A DNA stretch of 64,000 nucleotides from Platerodrilus igneus (taxonomy: Eukaryota; Arthropoda; Insecta; Coleoptera; Lycidae), in the NCBI GenBank assembly GCA_036346225.1, contig JARFIW010001187.1, forward strand, positions 1-64,000, given 5' to 3'. The position numbers were made by a program, and so were the translations under genes. Shown here one piece after another: positions 10,680-23,819 of the stretch. Position 1 is the first letter of the stretch. Each line of letters opens with the position of its first letter. The notes beneath the pieces were generated by a model. That model had not been told where the DNA came from. It saw nothing but the letters and a program-made list of their open reading frames with translations, and searched no databases.

Positions 10680-11480
10680 AATGCCTGTATCCTACTACTA
10701 CCGCTATATCATCTGCAAATCTAAGCATATCAATCTTTTGTCCCTGCATAATAATTCCAAATGTCTTCCTTGTCTTTTCTGTACAAGTTAAAAATTAATG
10801 GGGATAGGGCGCATCCCTGTATCACACCTTTCCTAATATTTACTTCTGTACATTTCTCCTCTAATTCTATTACTGCTGTTTGCTGTTTGTATAAGCTATG
10901 TACTATCCATCTATCTCTAAAACTCATTTCAATCTTTTTGAGTATTTCAAATATTCTTTTGCATTCTACATTGTCGAATGCTTTTTACAGATCGACAAAC
11001 CCTATACACACGCTTTCTCCTTTCTCTATTGTTTTCTCCATTATCACCCTCAGAGTAAATTAGCCTCCCGTGTTCCCCTATTATGCCCAAACCCAAATTG
11101 ATCTTCTCCTACTATTTCTTCAGCTCGTTCTTGTATTCGTATTTGTACAATTCTAGTTAATATTTTTGACACGTGTTCTATCAAACTTATTGTTCGAAAA
11201 CTTTCACATCTATCCGGGCCTCTCTTTTTTGGTATAGTGGCTATAATGTTACTTTGAAATCTTTGGGTATGTCGCCTGTCTCGTACAAATAGCTTACAAA
11301 TTGGAAGAGACGTCCAGTGGCTTTTAGAGTTTCTGCTTGCACCTTGTCTGTACCAGGCGCCTTACCATTTCTCAGAGCCTTTAATGCTAATTAAAACTCG
11401 TGTCTAAGTATACGATATCCCAATGTCTGATTCCTGTTCTAATGCTAGTAGTTCCTCTCCTGCATATAAATTCCCTGTAT
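10680..11480 (-). pseudogene. LINE reverse transcriptase (truncated after FADD)
   Basis: The frame 10730-10927 carries IRKGVIQGCALSPLIFNLY, the RT box typical of non-LTR elements (GxRQGxxLSPxLFNLY), and the catalytic RFADDIAVV box lies on the minus strand at 10708-10719 in another frame. Upstream pieces (about 10930-11480) read RT fingers in shifting frames. A linker with LGYTQKENKKPWVT and lysine-rich residues occupies 11491-11922. The enzyme would have primed reverse transcription at the nicked target. Confidence 0.8.
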
Positions 11481-12040
11481 ACTCTTGCCATCAAACAACT
11501 CTCTCTACATTTTCTATGATGACGTTTCCTCCCACATCCCTTATATTTTTATTATACGGTTTTATATCTCTAAAATTCAGTCTAATTAGTTGGTATGCTT
11601 TGTCTGCCTTTCCTATTTCCATCTTAGTTTGTACCTCTTTGCACTTTTCATCAATCCATTGTTCTTTAGCTTTCCTGTCTCTGCAAATAATTTCCCATTT
11701 TATGGCTTTGTATCTCTGTTTTCCTGTTTCGTCTGATCTACTTTTGTATTTTCGTCTTTTTTCTGTTAAATTCAAGACATCTCTTGTTACCCATGGTTTC
11801 TTATTTTCTTTTTGTGTATACCCCAAAATATCTTTGGCTGCCATGTCTAAGCTGGCTTTCATGTTATTCCATTCTGTTTCTACTTCCTTAGTATAAGAAA
11901 TTTTCCCGATATTGATCAACAATTCATTCGACTTTTTCTCAAATCTTTCGTGGATATCCTTATCTCTCAGTTTCGCAAAATCAAAGTACCTCTTTCCGTT
12001 CCTTTTTTCAAATTTTTAAATTTAAGAGAGGTCTTCATAA

Positions 12041-12716
12041 TTACGATGTTGTGTCAATGTTTTCTGCTTTAGTGTAGCTTCTACAGTCTTTTACTCGATT
12101 TCTAAACCGTTGTCTAACAAAAATGTAATCTATTTGATATCTTCCTATATCTCCTGGCATCTTCCACGTGTATGGTCTTCTAGCATGACGTTGAAATATG
12201 TTTGTGATGGTTAAATTGTTTATGTCGCAAAATTCTACCAACCTATTTTCCCTGTCATTTCTCGTGCCTAAACCAAATAAACGTACTACTGCTCCACCCC
12301 TATCCTCACCTAATCAATTCATTAAAATCCCTCATAATTATTAAATTTCCATGTTCTTTTACGTACCTTTGTATGTGTTCGATATCTTTGTAGATCGCTT
12401 CTACCTCTTCCTCACTGTAGCTAGAGGTGGGTATGTATACTTGTATTATTACTGTATTTACCGATTTAGATTTTAATCTAACTATGAGTACTCTTTCGTT
12501 TTTTTGTAAGTAGTTTTCTACACAGTGTTCTACCTTTTTTAGTATAACTATCCCCACACCCGAATTTTTTTCTTCTGATCCTGTATGAATTATCCTAAAG
12601 TCTCCACTCCAAAAATCCCCCGCCTCGGGCCACCGAACGTCGCTGATCCCTACTATGTCTACTGCTAACCTATCCATTTCAATTTTTAAGTTCTCTAGCT
12701 TACCTACTTGCTTCAT
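12041..12716 (-). pseudogene. LINE endonuclease/exonuclease/phosphatase domain
   Basis: The frame 12306-12716 begins MKQVGKLENLKIEMDRL and contains DIVGISDVRW, VIIQVYIPTSSYS and IIMRDFNE, the usual IVMGDFN box with Gly changed to Arg. The frame 12041-12241 carries YTWKMPGD, then YQIDYIFVRQRF. The final SDH-type catalytic box is damaged by a small deletion near 12050. This is the AP-endonuclease-like domain that nicks target DNA in non-LTR elements; it is inactive as read. Confidence 0.85.
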
Positions 12717-12970
12717 ATTTCTGACATTCCGCGCTCAGACTCGCAAAATGTTCCCGACTCTTTTTCTAAATTTTTCGATTACATCCTCCGAAGTAGTCCC
12801 GTTCCAGAGATCCAAATGGGGACTATTTTGACTCCAAAATTTTTTACCTCAGAGGATGCTATCATCTTACTTACAATTTAAGTACGCTGTGTACTAGGGA
12901 GGTAATGTGGTGGTTTCTCGTTGCCTTTCACATCGCAGAATGCCATACCCACCCCTATGGTCTTTGTCAA

Positions 12971-15900
12971 TATAAGTATCGAAAGATCTGCCGCCCTCTA
13001 TCGGTGACTTGTCTTAGTCTGGTTCTTTGCTAAAGACCCTACTAGTTTGGTTGGACCTGTTGTTTGGCTGTTTAGGTCACTGGATCGCGGAAGCCATTGT
13101 ATCCGCTCTAGTAATCTAGAAATTCTTCAAGGTGCAGGTCCATTCGGAACGGATCGACTAAGTACTATGAATGTATTTTTAATAAATTTTTATTTTGTAT
13201 TTTCTTATTGCGGCATATTTCTCTTTCTATGCTCAATCATCGATATTACAGAACAGAAACTACTATCCATTAAAATGGTATACAATACCTCCAGACAGAC
13301 TAAGCATATTCAATGCGCATGTCGACACCAATACTCGGAACTCACAGTTGTTCCCCTATTATGAAAAAGGGATTAATATTGCATGAGAAAGAAGAAATGG
13401 AAAGTTAATAACGATGATTTCACGTCATTCCCGAATGGATGACCTTGAAGGTTATTTAAAATGAAACTTTAGATTTTGCCATAAGAAAATACTCGTACGT
13501 GTAAAAAACCCGATTCTGTGGCTCAGAACAGATATAGTTCACCTACCGGGGTTGAGAGTTAGGAAAGATATATTCGTAAATCCCTTCTTGTACTTAGTAT
13601 GGAAAAATGAACGCTTGTTTCTTTGACGATCTACAAATTATCAGCAGTATAAATGAAAGAACTTTGAAAACTGCATATCTTTTTGAATGCGGACGATGTT
13701 TTGAGAAGCTTCATCGGAAATAAATTGCTTTCTACAAAACTAAAGTTGCAGACATGTTGTCTGTTTTTTCTTGACCATTTAAATGGATTAGCTGACAACC
13801 ATAACGATTATAGCCAAGAACAAGAAAAACGATTTCAAGAGGATATAGGATAATGGAAGTACAAGGAACTTTTATATAATGGATAAACTGTTGGCGTTAC
13901 AAAAAAATTATCTTGAATAGATTCATGGTAGGAAGTCGTATAAAGAGCGTTGTTCGTAATAAATTTTAAATTGTCAGAGCTCTGTCGGGCATGTGATATC
14001 TAAAATAAACTGTTGTTACATAATTGATGTTAAAAGTAAATTTATTAAATTATTTTTGTACTTTTTCATTAATTGATATACCTATGGACCTAATCTGAAA
14101 AAAGACAATTTAGCAAATATTTTCGTATCCATCAGACTTAAATTACAGCGAATAAGTTCTGAAACAGCAAACCACAAAATAATTGTTCTCAGGTGTAACC
14201 TAAACATTGATTTTCTATTCATTTGGTCTCCACGGGATAACAGAAAACTATGTATCTGATATCAGAGCTTAATTTTAGTTTTATAGTTAAAAATACTAAA
14301 GATATTAGGAGGATACTACTTGATTAATTAGAATCACTTTCTAGGATTTGTAGGATAAATAACAAGTGCTTTATTTTATTTAAATCTATATTCTTTTGAA
14401 TGGCTATAATGATTTCAATCTATCATCTCTTGTTATTAATTTAATTTTGATTGCAAACTTAAACACCACAATCTTCTTTATGCTCCAGATGTCACTGAAG
14501 CAACTGGGAAGTAAAATCTCGATTTGAAACACAATAATTGAGCTATATATTCCGGCTTTCATAATAGTTGCATTATAACAATTGTATTTTCACATGCCGG
14601 AGAGTATTATTTCATTGTCACCGGCTAAACTGATAACCCATTGTTAGCTAGCTTGCGTTACCCCGTAACGGTATCCTGGATTATAACAGGGACATTGACA
14701 ATTTCCAGAATTTTAGTCAACCTATAAAAAGTGGGGGGTTAAAGTTTTTCTCAACTTCTACAATTTATATAATTTTCTTGTCATTTGTTTTATATTCCAT
14801 TATGTTTATAAGAAATTATATTGTCGTTTCGGTGCCACTGATAAAGCCAAAAAGAAAAGTTTACACTATAAATATTTTATAACGTTCCCTTTACATTAAA
14901 GAATGAGTTCACATTCATGTTTTAAGCATAAAGCCAACAAGAAAAAGTTTTATAAATTCAACGCAGCTTTTGTCACTTGAGGTAGAATCTCAAAGTTTTA
15001 ACTTCGAGGGTTCATAAAAATTCTGAAAATTACGATCCTTTGTGTATGAGTGGCCTATCAGGATCGCAACGCATGTTTTTTCTTAACCTTACTTTTTGGA
15101 AAAGTTGCTTGTACACGTAAATTTAGTTTTCAGGACTGAAACTTTGGTTCGTATTATCAATTCCAGCCATTAGACTTTTAAGGGTTGTTAAAATTCACCC
15201 CTAAAACGTAAAATTGCTTGTAGGGTCGTATTAAACTAGCTATATTGGCTTTTCAAGAAATCGTGATTTTTAATTTTGATTTGAAGGGTTTAGGAAAATT
15301 CGTTCTATCTAAAGCTAAAAAGTTTATTACACATCAATCGTCAATTTTGTTGCTTTTCAAACTTGCAACCTCTCCTACAATAATACAAAATTTTACTAAA
15401 AGCAGCGATGCACTTTCTGATAGATGACCGATGCAATTTTAGAGAATGTTACATGCTATTTTGACGCGCATCAAATTCCCTTTAGTATTCAATTCGTATC
15501 TTTCATTATAATCTTGTTGTAATTAGGCGCCCTTTTCGGAACATTTTTGTGGTTTCCTGTTGTGAATTGCGTGGTTGGGTGTTAGACGATCACCCGAAAT
15601 CATAGGCTAATGTAAATTGACTCTCTAGCAAGAGGGGGGAAGTGATAGCTTGTATGACATTGAAATATGCTTTTACTTATACCTCGACGTTGCGAAGATG
15701 CGATAAGCTGCGGCGGGTGTTGCGATGTTACCTTGTTACCTTTTGCTATCCTATCTTAAGTTTTTCAAAAATCAGCAAAATTGGATAGCCCTGAACTCGT
15801 CTTGAAGATTCTCTTGAAAACGCTGGGTAAAAATTATAAGTACATAATCAATAATTTTATCTTCGCATGATTTTGTCCTTGAAATGTTGTGCAACGCCGC

Positions 15901-16879
15901 GAAATGTATACCTGTTTATATAGCCGTTAAATGGACGTTTCAAATATCTTAAGCAACTAACAAATGCCTGCATTAATGCATTAAAATGTAACAATAAATT
16001 GTACATGTAACATGAAATACTCGCTTTTTACTTAAGTACACATTAGGATGTAGGAATAAATTTGTATAATTTGAGTTAGTTCAATGAACTTTAAGCAACG
16101 AAAGCACCTTAAAAAATTTGTAGAAGCTTGGATGGTTTACATTTAGTAACATGACTATTTCAATAGAATATTAAAGCACAAATAAATATACCAAAAGACA
16201 CCTAGTACATTTTTATACAACCAGGAATAAATACCGGGCACATCACCATTTATAATATATTTGTATAAATCCATAGGGCTACATTAAACCTGACCATAAA
16301 AACAGCTTTAGACGCACAAACTGTGAGAATGGAATTTTTAAAAGAAAGAAAAAATGGGATATAAAGATTGAATTTGGAATTACTAAGTTAAGAAAGGGAT
16401 GCTGGTTGTGTGACAGCGGACGTATATTAGTAATGGGCCCTCATGCGCCAATATCGAATTATTGTGAGCTTTGTTGGATACGGATGCTAGAAGGATCAAA
16501 CACCTGAATCCCAGAATTTATATTCGTGTCAGTCGATGTTATTAAACCATGAAAATGTGATAACTTGGTTTCACTTGTCAACGGAAGTTAGAGTTTAAAT
16601 AAGTAGAATGAGGTGAACTAACGCACCGAGGAAGCAAAAATCAGGTAAATCATTGGCGTTCTGAACCAACTGCATCTTTAGTCGTAAAGTAATGTGGAAA
16701 ATTAAAACCATAAGCACTAAATAAGCTTTTTATTTATTTACAATGTATAATTATGTACCGGTGACGTGTATCTATGTATTGGGAAATTAATATTCCACTA
16801 CAGAATTATTCTGTTGGACTATGAAATTGTGACAGAAATAATTTAGTTTAAATTTAAGCGTGGCATTATTAGCAAGGAA
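12971..16879. other. No gene recognised
   Basis: About 3.9 kb of AT-rich sequence. The first 200 bases may be further LINE leader. Short open frames (for example 13047-13364 and 15245-15427) show no recognisable motif and no conserved context. No tRNA or array was seen. Confidence 0.5.
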
Positions 16880-17560
16880 ATTTTCAACATTATAAAAGAA
16901 TAAGAAATATATATCAGCTCAATTGTGGAATTATTGTTAGCTAAAAAGTGCAAACCCATTATTTTTAATAAACATTGGAATGGTTAAGTAAAACGATGGT
17001 ATTGCGCCGTTTTTCTCTGTGTTGCTGTTAAGAGCATTTCCAAATAATAAGATTTAAAATGTCATATAGGTCAATCTGGGAAATTAGAGCAATGGAATGG
17101 TGGTATTATTTACGTGTTCATGTCTTTTTAAGTAGGTCTGTTAATAATGTCTGACAAGTTGGGAGAAGATTAGGCTTGAGTTTTTAAGGTTATTGTACGT
17201 GCAATTACATTATCGAAATTTACTATTGATACAGTTTGAACTTGGATGGAATTGCATATGGAGTTACTTATAATATATATAAAAGTAGAGAAAAACGTTG
17301 TGAAAGAATATACAGTCACTCCAGTGGTGAAGTCGTATTTTGGGAGAAATCGTTGTTTTAACGATTTATTTTATTCGATACAAAGCTCATAAGTATTTTT
17401 ATGGTATTGTAGATAAGAGTAGAGTATGAGGAAACGAAATTTAAAAAACCGAAGGACCTATCCGTAATATCCTTTTTCTGATAGCGAATATAATGAAGGA
17501 ATTGCTGGGATAGGACGGTTTGGTGCCCTTATTTTAACAATTAGTAAAGCATTTCAAGGT
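16880..17560 (+). repeat. Dispersed repeat, copy A (homologous to 55055-55870)
   Basis: Blocks such as GTATTGCGCCGTTTTTC, CAGTCACTCCAGTGG, and GACGGTTTGGTGCCCTT occur here and, in the same order and orientation, at 55055-55870 with modest divergence. No coding frame is shared. It could be a non-autonomous DNA transposon or a decayed longer element; ends were not defined. Confidence 0.6.
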
Positions 17561-20500
17561 AAGGGGTACTTGTTAAGTAGTTTGGTACTTCGAGCATTTT
17601 ACATGTTTATATTTTATTATTTTTTATCATATCTTCTATGGGAACCCACAACCGCACCACTGTAGTTTGCCAGTTGGCATGGTTCTTACGAACATGCAAG
17701 TTGAGTTGCGTAAATTTTTCTTTACGATCAGCCCAAGAACAAATCAGCCAGTGCCAAAAAAAGGACTCAGAATATAAATAAACGATTGTCCATCATATTT
17801 GTTTGTAAATAAATTACTTCAAAGTTGTCAGATTCTTGTAAATTGACATGAGCTTTGGTTTTGATAACTAAAGGAAAACTTTCTTCAATGTAATCTAAAA
17901 CCTTTAAAAAATTACTACCAAGCACTTTTTGGCACATGGTCTGATTATGGTCTATGCCTACCGAATATAAATATACCAAGTTCAAACGCTGTATAACAAT
18001 AGTTGTTCTTAAGAGAGTGCTGTTTGCGAGAAGGGTTATATCAGAAACAATAATTCGTAGCATATGCAAAGAAAACGTATAAAAACCCAGTACGATGATA
18101 ACGACAGTGCTAATTCACCACTCAAGATCACTATTGGTAAAAAAGGTAAAGAAGTTCATAGAGATGTATCTTCCTCTTTTTTCAAAGTGAGTCAATGGAC
18201 TAGAAAATGAAAGACCCATTTAATCGACTATGAGGTGCCAATCATCTGTATAAACGCTGTTACGGAAATTATAATAATGTATTTCTGGAATACACTTAAG
18301 CAAGTTAATCACATAATCATAATTAGTTTTTAATTTTGGACCATTTGGCTAGAACAGTTCAAATATTTAATTTTGCAATAAGTTTCCTTTTCTCTCTTTT
18401 CCTTTGAACTCAAGTGCAGCTTGTGAGTTGGTCTAACTGTAATGTATGCATGTTGGTACTTCGCCTTCAGGGGTCGATCCTTTATGATCCATAAATTCAA
18501 ATGGCATGTGAGAAAACTAATCTACCACCATCTCGCTTTCTGGGCATCAGACAAACTCCACAATTTTTTCAAAATTCTTCGTGTTTTTATCAAAACAACT
18601 TTGAATCAAGATTGTTTTCTCCTGGAATTGCGGACAATTTCTTATAGGAGTCCTTCTTCTAAGCCCCAAAATCGATATCACAGGGAAACATCGCCATTTA
18701 ACATGAATCTTGAAATGAATTTGGTAATAGAGGTTGTAGATATAACATAAAAGAGAGAATCCTCTGTATTTATGTTATGGTTTGTCCACTGCTTGCATCG
18801 CTGTGAGCCATAATTTAAGTTTTACCTTCATTGATATAGTTATGTTCAGGTTCCAAAGGTAGGAGCCAGTTTATAAGGACTTGTGGATGCTACTCTTTCA
18901 TCCCACATATACATATCTTTTAGGTCATGTACACCCAAATCAAAGGTGCACAGTTGATGTATATATATGAAAGCAATAAAATTGCCTGTTTTCAGATAAT
19001 TGATAACTAAGCAGTTCGATAATCGCCAGTATTTATTTTCCTGTTTCTTTTTAAAATTCTTCCTTATCCTTCCAGTTTGGAGTAAAAGTAGCTCATGCCC
19101 AAACAAAAACCCTCTTTTCTGTAACTATTCGATTCCCTTGCGTTTCTGGCTTGGTTTTCCAATTGATATATTGCTTGGAAGTATCTTTGAGGAATGAATG
19201 GTGGTAAAGATTGAACCCTGTAACGTATCGGCGTTACGTTAAATACAAACCTGTTACGGTAATCCGTGTGAGCAAGCAAGAAAGTAAGGAAAGCAAAGAA
19301 AGTAAAGAAAGCATCTAGCGCCGAGTACCGCAAACAAAAAAAAAAGGGGAAAAAAGGAATTATAAAAATTTGTATGAACTTAACACGCTAGCTGAAAACA
19401 TCGTAGAGTGGGGTGGGTCATACAGAAAGAAAAATAGGGAACCCCAACAAATGAATTTATTACAAACCTTTAGTTAACAAACATGATTTCAAAAGGAATA
19501 TTTACAAAAACCTCTGATAAAGTAACATGATACTAAAACGAACTTCTACGTAACCTGTTAAAACATGATATAAAAGAAAACGCAACTCGCATACAACATA
19601 ACATTTATCCAGAATATAGATAAAAATTAAACAAATATCAATTAGGGATTATTTCCCAGTCGCATACAATTTTAAAATAGTAATAATAGGTACAAGTATA
19701 CTTACATAATATCCCAGCCCTAAATAAATACAAAAAGATTAAATTATAATAAATACATTTATACAAAACCGTTTACCTTCTGCATACCGAAATGCATTTC
19801 GGGACAAAACCTAAAAAGAATAGGGTTTTTGTCACGGTGCAGTCTTCCTACTTGGTTTATGAATAAATCCCAGAAACAACTTGTGGTATCACATGATTTA
19901 CCTAAATTAACGTTCGCGTTTCATTCTGTCTTCAGCAATATAAAATGAAAACATTGTAATATTATATATTATTCTCATGTTTGGTGTGTAATCTAAAACC
20001 GTGTATTTCACTAACTCATTTTAATAACCTTAATTTTATTTTGGCTGGATACCTATATCTAAAATTATATTGGTGTATTATTAAATGGAATTATTTTAAT
20101 GACAAATGTACAAAAACTTCCTTAATTTTGTGAGGAATGCAAAACACTGAAGTCTGTGTTCCCTGTTTGTGGTTTTAAAATAATTTATGAATCTGAGTTG
20201 CGTCCTAAAGTGTATTTTACAGTAAATAAAACGATGCTTTTGTGGTTTTTATGTTTATGAGTTTGATAGAACTAACAATTTTAATAAAATGTCTTGCTAT
20301 ACATGATGTTAAAATTATACAAGGTATATTAATAATAGAAAAATCGGTATCGACTCAAATTGCTGTTTCTTGTGATACAATCTCTAAAAAAGCAGGACCA
20401 GTTTTAATTGCAAGTAAGTTTACCCTTGTGATACAATAAAAAATTCATTGAAAATCTCAATGTAGAACTAAAATTCCGAAGTAGATGCGTTAGTTTTAAC

Positions 20501-20914
20501 TGGAAGGGTTAATCTTCGAAGGTGCATGGATACAATATAATTAAGCTGATTCTAATACTGGTTAATTGGGAAAAGTTAAATTATTATTTTGCATACATAG
20601 ACATCAACACGTTCAGAAATTTAAATATAAACAATGAATTTGTTTGTAAATAAATTGCCGTTTTGCATTTGTAAAACGTTATTTGGCACCCAATCTTTTA
20701 AATACCAATGTTGCCTAATTGCTTGGTCAGGATCATATACAACATAACTATATGAAAGTAAATATCTACGGCCTTTTTTGTAATGAATCTTTGACAGTTG
20801 TTATGATTTCATAGTGGATATCGCTATACTTAAAGCAAATTGTAGAACCTGGTAAAGGCGTGTTTATGTAGAGCTTAGAAAAAAATATTCCCACTGCAAA
20901 ACGGTGCAATTGAT
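17561..20914. other. Mostly empty; one weak transposase-like peptide and a short repeat
   Basis: On the minus strand at about 18846-18960 a peptide reads FDLGVHDLKDMYMWDE, which faintly resembles a segment (NLGIHD, YMYMWDE) of a transposase-like family widespread in insects; this is from memory and weak. At 19219-19250 the words CGGCGTTACGTTAAATA recur as a near match at about 57095-57115. A 100-codon frame on the minus strand (17767-18069) has no recognised motif. Confidence 0.3.
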
Positions 20915-21004
20915 CAGAGATGGAATGGGTCATGGGTCAAGTGGGTCAGTGGGTCCAAGTGGTCCCTTTTTTTTTGAGTCACCAGGTCAATGGGTCATTG
21001 TATC

Positions 21005-21130
21005 GACCCAAATTGGCCCGGTGACCCAAATTGACCCGGCGACCCAAATTGACCCGGCTACCCAAATTGATCCAGTAACCTAAATTGAACCGGTGACCGA
21101 AATTGATCCAGTGATCCAAATTAATAAAGT
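21005..21130 (+). repeat. Seven tandem 18-bp subterminal repeats (left hAT end)
   Basis: Seven units of GACCCAAATTGACCCGGT with increasing divergence toward the inside. The mirror array lies at 21788-21871. Such arrays are candidate transposase-binding sites. Confidence 0.85.
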
Positions 21131-21283
21131 GACAGATTGGCTTTCTCTAGGTATAGCCATATTTTAGTGAACTTTCAGGTCAGTTTATTAAGTACGTTCA
21201 CAAAATTATACATAAAGTTATTGGTTCAGTCAGTTACTTTCTACACGCACTTTATATTTTAAACAGCAGACCGAAAAGGAACT

Positions 21284-21592
21284 GTGGAATTTTATAAGGA
21301 ACGAAAACTCACTTATAAAAGTTTAATTGGTCCCTTTAATGGCGATAAGGATAATGATGAAGCACGATTTGATCCATTAAAATGGTGGGTTGTTAATGAA
21401 AAGAAGTACCCACTTCTAAGCAAAATTGCCAAAAAAATCCTAGTAATTCCAGCTTCATCTGCTGAGTCAAAGAGACATTTTTCTGGTGCTGGAAAAATAA
21501 CACGCAAAGATAGGGCACGACTTAAGGCTGATGCCGTAGAAAGTCAACTTCTTGTTTCAGAATCTTTAAAAAACGGAATTTTAAAAATATAG
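21284..21592 (+). pseudogene. hAT transposase C-terminal dimerisation domain
   Basis: The frame contains DPLKWWVVNEKKYPLL, then IPASSAESKRHFSGAGKI and a conserved RLKADAVESQLL end, followed by the stop. This is the hAT C-terminal dimerisation domain (Dimer_Tnp_hAT), with the PASSAESxRxFSxAG signature intact. The catalytic RNase-H-like core and the BED finger are absent upstream, where the left subterminal array lies directly before it. It is the last exon or a deletion remnant of a transposase. Confidence 0.85.
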
Positions 21593-21787
21593 CCTAGTCA
21601 TCATAAATTCATAAGTGATGTAACCTTCTTTTATAACGTAGGGAAATAAGATAATTTGCATTTATATATTATAATCCTAATTATTTTTAGTGCTTTAGTT
21701 TACATTTTGTGTGATTATATAAATAAATAAAGTATTTTGTTGATGACAATATTTGATAAGAGTAGACGTAAATTATCTTGGGTTCAT

Positions 21788-21871
21788 GGGTCAATTTGGG
21801 TCACCGGGTAAATTTAGGTCACCTAATCAATTTGGGTCACCGGGTCAATTAGGGTCAGTGGGTCAATGGAT
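21788..21871 (-). repeat. Tandem 18-bp subterminal repeats (right hAT end)
   Basis: About four and a half units of ACCGGGTCAATTTGGGTC, the reverse complement of the left-end unit, with individual copies diverged. Confidence 0.8.
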
Positions 21872-21947
21872 CGTAGTTCACATACCTATTTGGGTCACTG
21901 GGTCATGGGTCACTCTTTCGGTGACCCATTTCATCTCTGCAACTGAT

Positions 21948-23234
21948 ATGCTTACACTTGGCTCTCCTAAGCTATCAGAATTTAAAAAGGTACCGGTTTA
22001 TAATGTAGCGTCCATTGCTGTAGACGCAGAAATGGTAATATGCAATGTGCAAAACAAAATTCACTACTGTAGTGTTACTTGATAAACTAACGTTAAGTAC
22101 CTGGATTAGTTACACAATACAAGAGACGAAGTTGACGTAACAGTTAATTAATGCATCGGCTAACTTTCAATGGTGCGAGATAGGTTCTATAAAGCAAATA
22201 ACTTTTTGGGATATACAAATTCTAACACTTTTATTAAATACTATACTATTACACCTACCTTAAATAGTCTTTAAACTCTCTTAAAGCCTTTGGATGCTAA
22301 CCCACCTGGATATTCCCAAATAATGCCTGTCCTGAAGATGAGTGTTTCGATAGACGATTAACTGTTTCCACTGCTGTTCGAAGTTAATAGAGCTCCGATT
22401 TACACCTTTTTTACCTCCTTCTTAGACTAGTATCTACCAACACAAATAAAAAAAACTCCACGTAACGTATATTATCAAACATGACTATTACAATAGAGAA
22501 CAACAGAGAAAAATACTATTTTGGCCAAATATGCGTATAGCTAAAAAAGAACAACCTAAATTTATCAATAACAGACATTCAACCAATATTTAATTTTTAC
22601 GTACTATTTTACCCACAACAATGAGTTTTTATGTATGTAAACTTGACGCAATACGCTTTAAATTTACAGAAGCAACCAACACTATGAATAGTTCTTATTT
22701 AGAATAAGCTCCATATGTATAAATATTAACGATCAATTACAATTCTTAACCATAATAAACAGTGTCTGATGGTGGTAAGTCACTTTATTTACAGGTTTTT
22801 GTTTTGTTGCATTCTCTCAAAGCTCTATCCGCATGGGGGGAGGGGGGGACGCCTCGCAGGTACAATCCCAACCTGTTATGATTGAACAAAACTTGCTAAA
22901 TGCGCGTCATTTTCTGATAATATCAATATATAATGTACGCGTTTAGTCGCATCCGAGAGCCTGTCTAATTCCGGACAGCTCGATTTATGATTACCGTCCC
23001 GCCACTTGCTGAATCTCTCTTTCAAACATTTGCTTGCACCGCGATCGAGTTTTGAGAGGTGATATCTAATAATCTGATTAGAACTAATCCCCTACCATAT
23101 CGGAGAGTTTTAAAAGTTACAACGTGCCAGGTTTATTACCCCATGTTCTCGTTCTCACGGATTGTACGTTTTAAGCCTTACTACTGTCGAAGTCAATTCG
23201 TTCTATTTGCTTGGAGCCTTAGTTCTTCCTGCGA
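21948..23234. other. No gene recognised
   Basis: AT-rich sequence with a short G-run at about 22835-22850. No open frame with recognisable motifs and no shared repeat was found. Confidence 0.5.
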
Positions 23235-23244
23235 TCTACAGGTA

Positions 23245-23540
23245 ACAGGCGGCTCCGTGGCGTAGTTGATGTGCGCATGACTACTATGTCCAAGGTTCCC
23301 GGTTCAAATCCCGACACGGTCCGCTTGAAGAATTCCGGGCATTTTTCACAAAATTATGCCCGTTCGGATGAGAGGTAAAATGTAGGTCCCGTGTGTAAGT
23401 GTTGTCAAGCACGTTAAAGATTCCTACCTTGCTTGGAACAGCAAGGGTTTGGCAAAATTCAAAATTTTCCAGGTAAAAGAAAGCTCGTTTCCTGACCATG
23501 TAATACCTTCGGGTGGACCGTTGGAAAATCAAGTGTATGG
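23245..23540 (+). mobile_element. tRNA-derived SINE, copy 2
   Basis: The head reads GGCTCCGTGGCGTAGTTGA, with an A-box-like TGGCGTAGTTGA, and a B box GGTTCAAATCC at 23301-23311, followed by the tRNA-like CCGACACGG. The body (GAGGTAAAATGTAGGTCCCG, TACCTTGCTTGGAACAGCAA) matches the copies at 7927-8229 and 58551-58847. The 10-bp direct repeat TCTACAGGTA lies at 23235-23244 and 23541-23550. Confidence 0.88.
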
Positions 23541-23550
23541 TCTACAGGTA

Positions 23551-23819
23551 GGCGCCAAGCACGTGCTATTTAACTGCCTACTCGAGATGGCTAACAGGGG
23601 ATTGGCAGACAGGAAACTAGCTATCAAGGGACTAGATCGGCCCAAGAGCTTGGAAGAAGTCCAGAGTGGCCAACCAGTTGACGTTCTGGGTGGCGTTGGA
23701 GGAGTTTGCGGGAAGGGTTTCGAGACTGAACGCTAAGAACCGGGTTTAAACCGTGGGGGGGGAGGCTTGAAATTTGGAGTAGAGATTAGTTTAGACTTGG
23801 CATAAAATTTATCTTGTGG
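23551..23819. other. Short open frame without recognised product
   Basis: An open frame (23449-23736) runs from the SINE tail into relatively GC-rich sequence; its start is SINE-derived, so it is probably not a gene. A G-run lies at 23753-23763. Confidence 0.4.

Larger units (their letters stand above)
10665..12970 (-). mobile_element. RTE/CR1-type LINE remnant
   Basis: On the minus strand the segment holds, in order, a 5' leader (about 12720-12970, shared with 29510-29690), an apurinic endonuclease domain and a reverse transcriptase that stops shortly after the FADD box. The 3' end is missing; the break at about 10680 joins to GC-rich sequence. Frames are broken many times. The exact LINE clade cannot be settled from reading alone. 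Confidence 0.85.
20915..21939 (+). mobile_element. hAT DNA transposon, internally deleted, with subterminal arrays
   Basis: Terminal inverted repeats start CAGAGATGGAATGGGTCA on the left and CAGAGATGAAATGGGTCA on the complementary right strand. The flanking 8-mers CAATTGAT (20907-20914) and CAACTGAT (21940-21947) match at 7 of 8, as expected for an old hAT target duplication. Each end carries tandem 18-bp repeats in inverted orientation. Only the transposase C-terminal domain remains inside, so the 1-kb copy cannot move itself. Confidence 0.88.

Noticed and set aside
23289..23320. A tRNA gene (B box GGTTCAAATCC)
   Set aside because: It is the tRNA-like head of a SINE: the same body, tail and flanking direct repeats are found in three copies and no complete cloverleaf was found.
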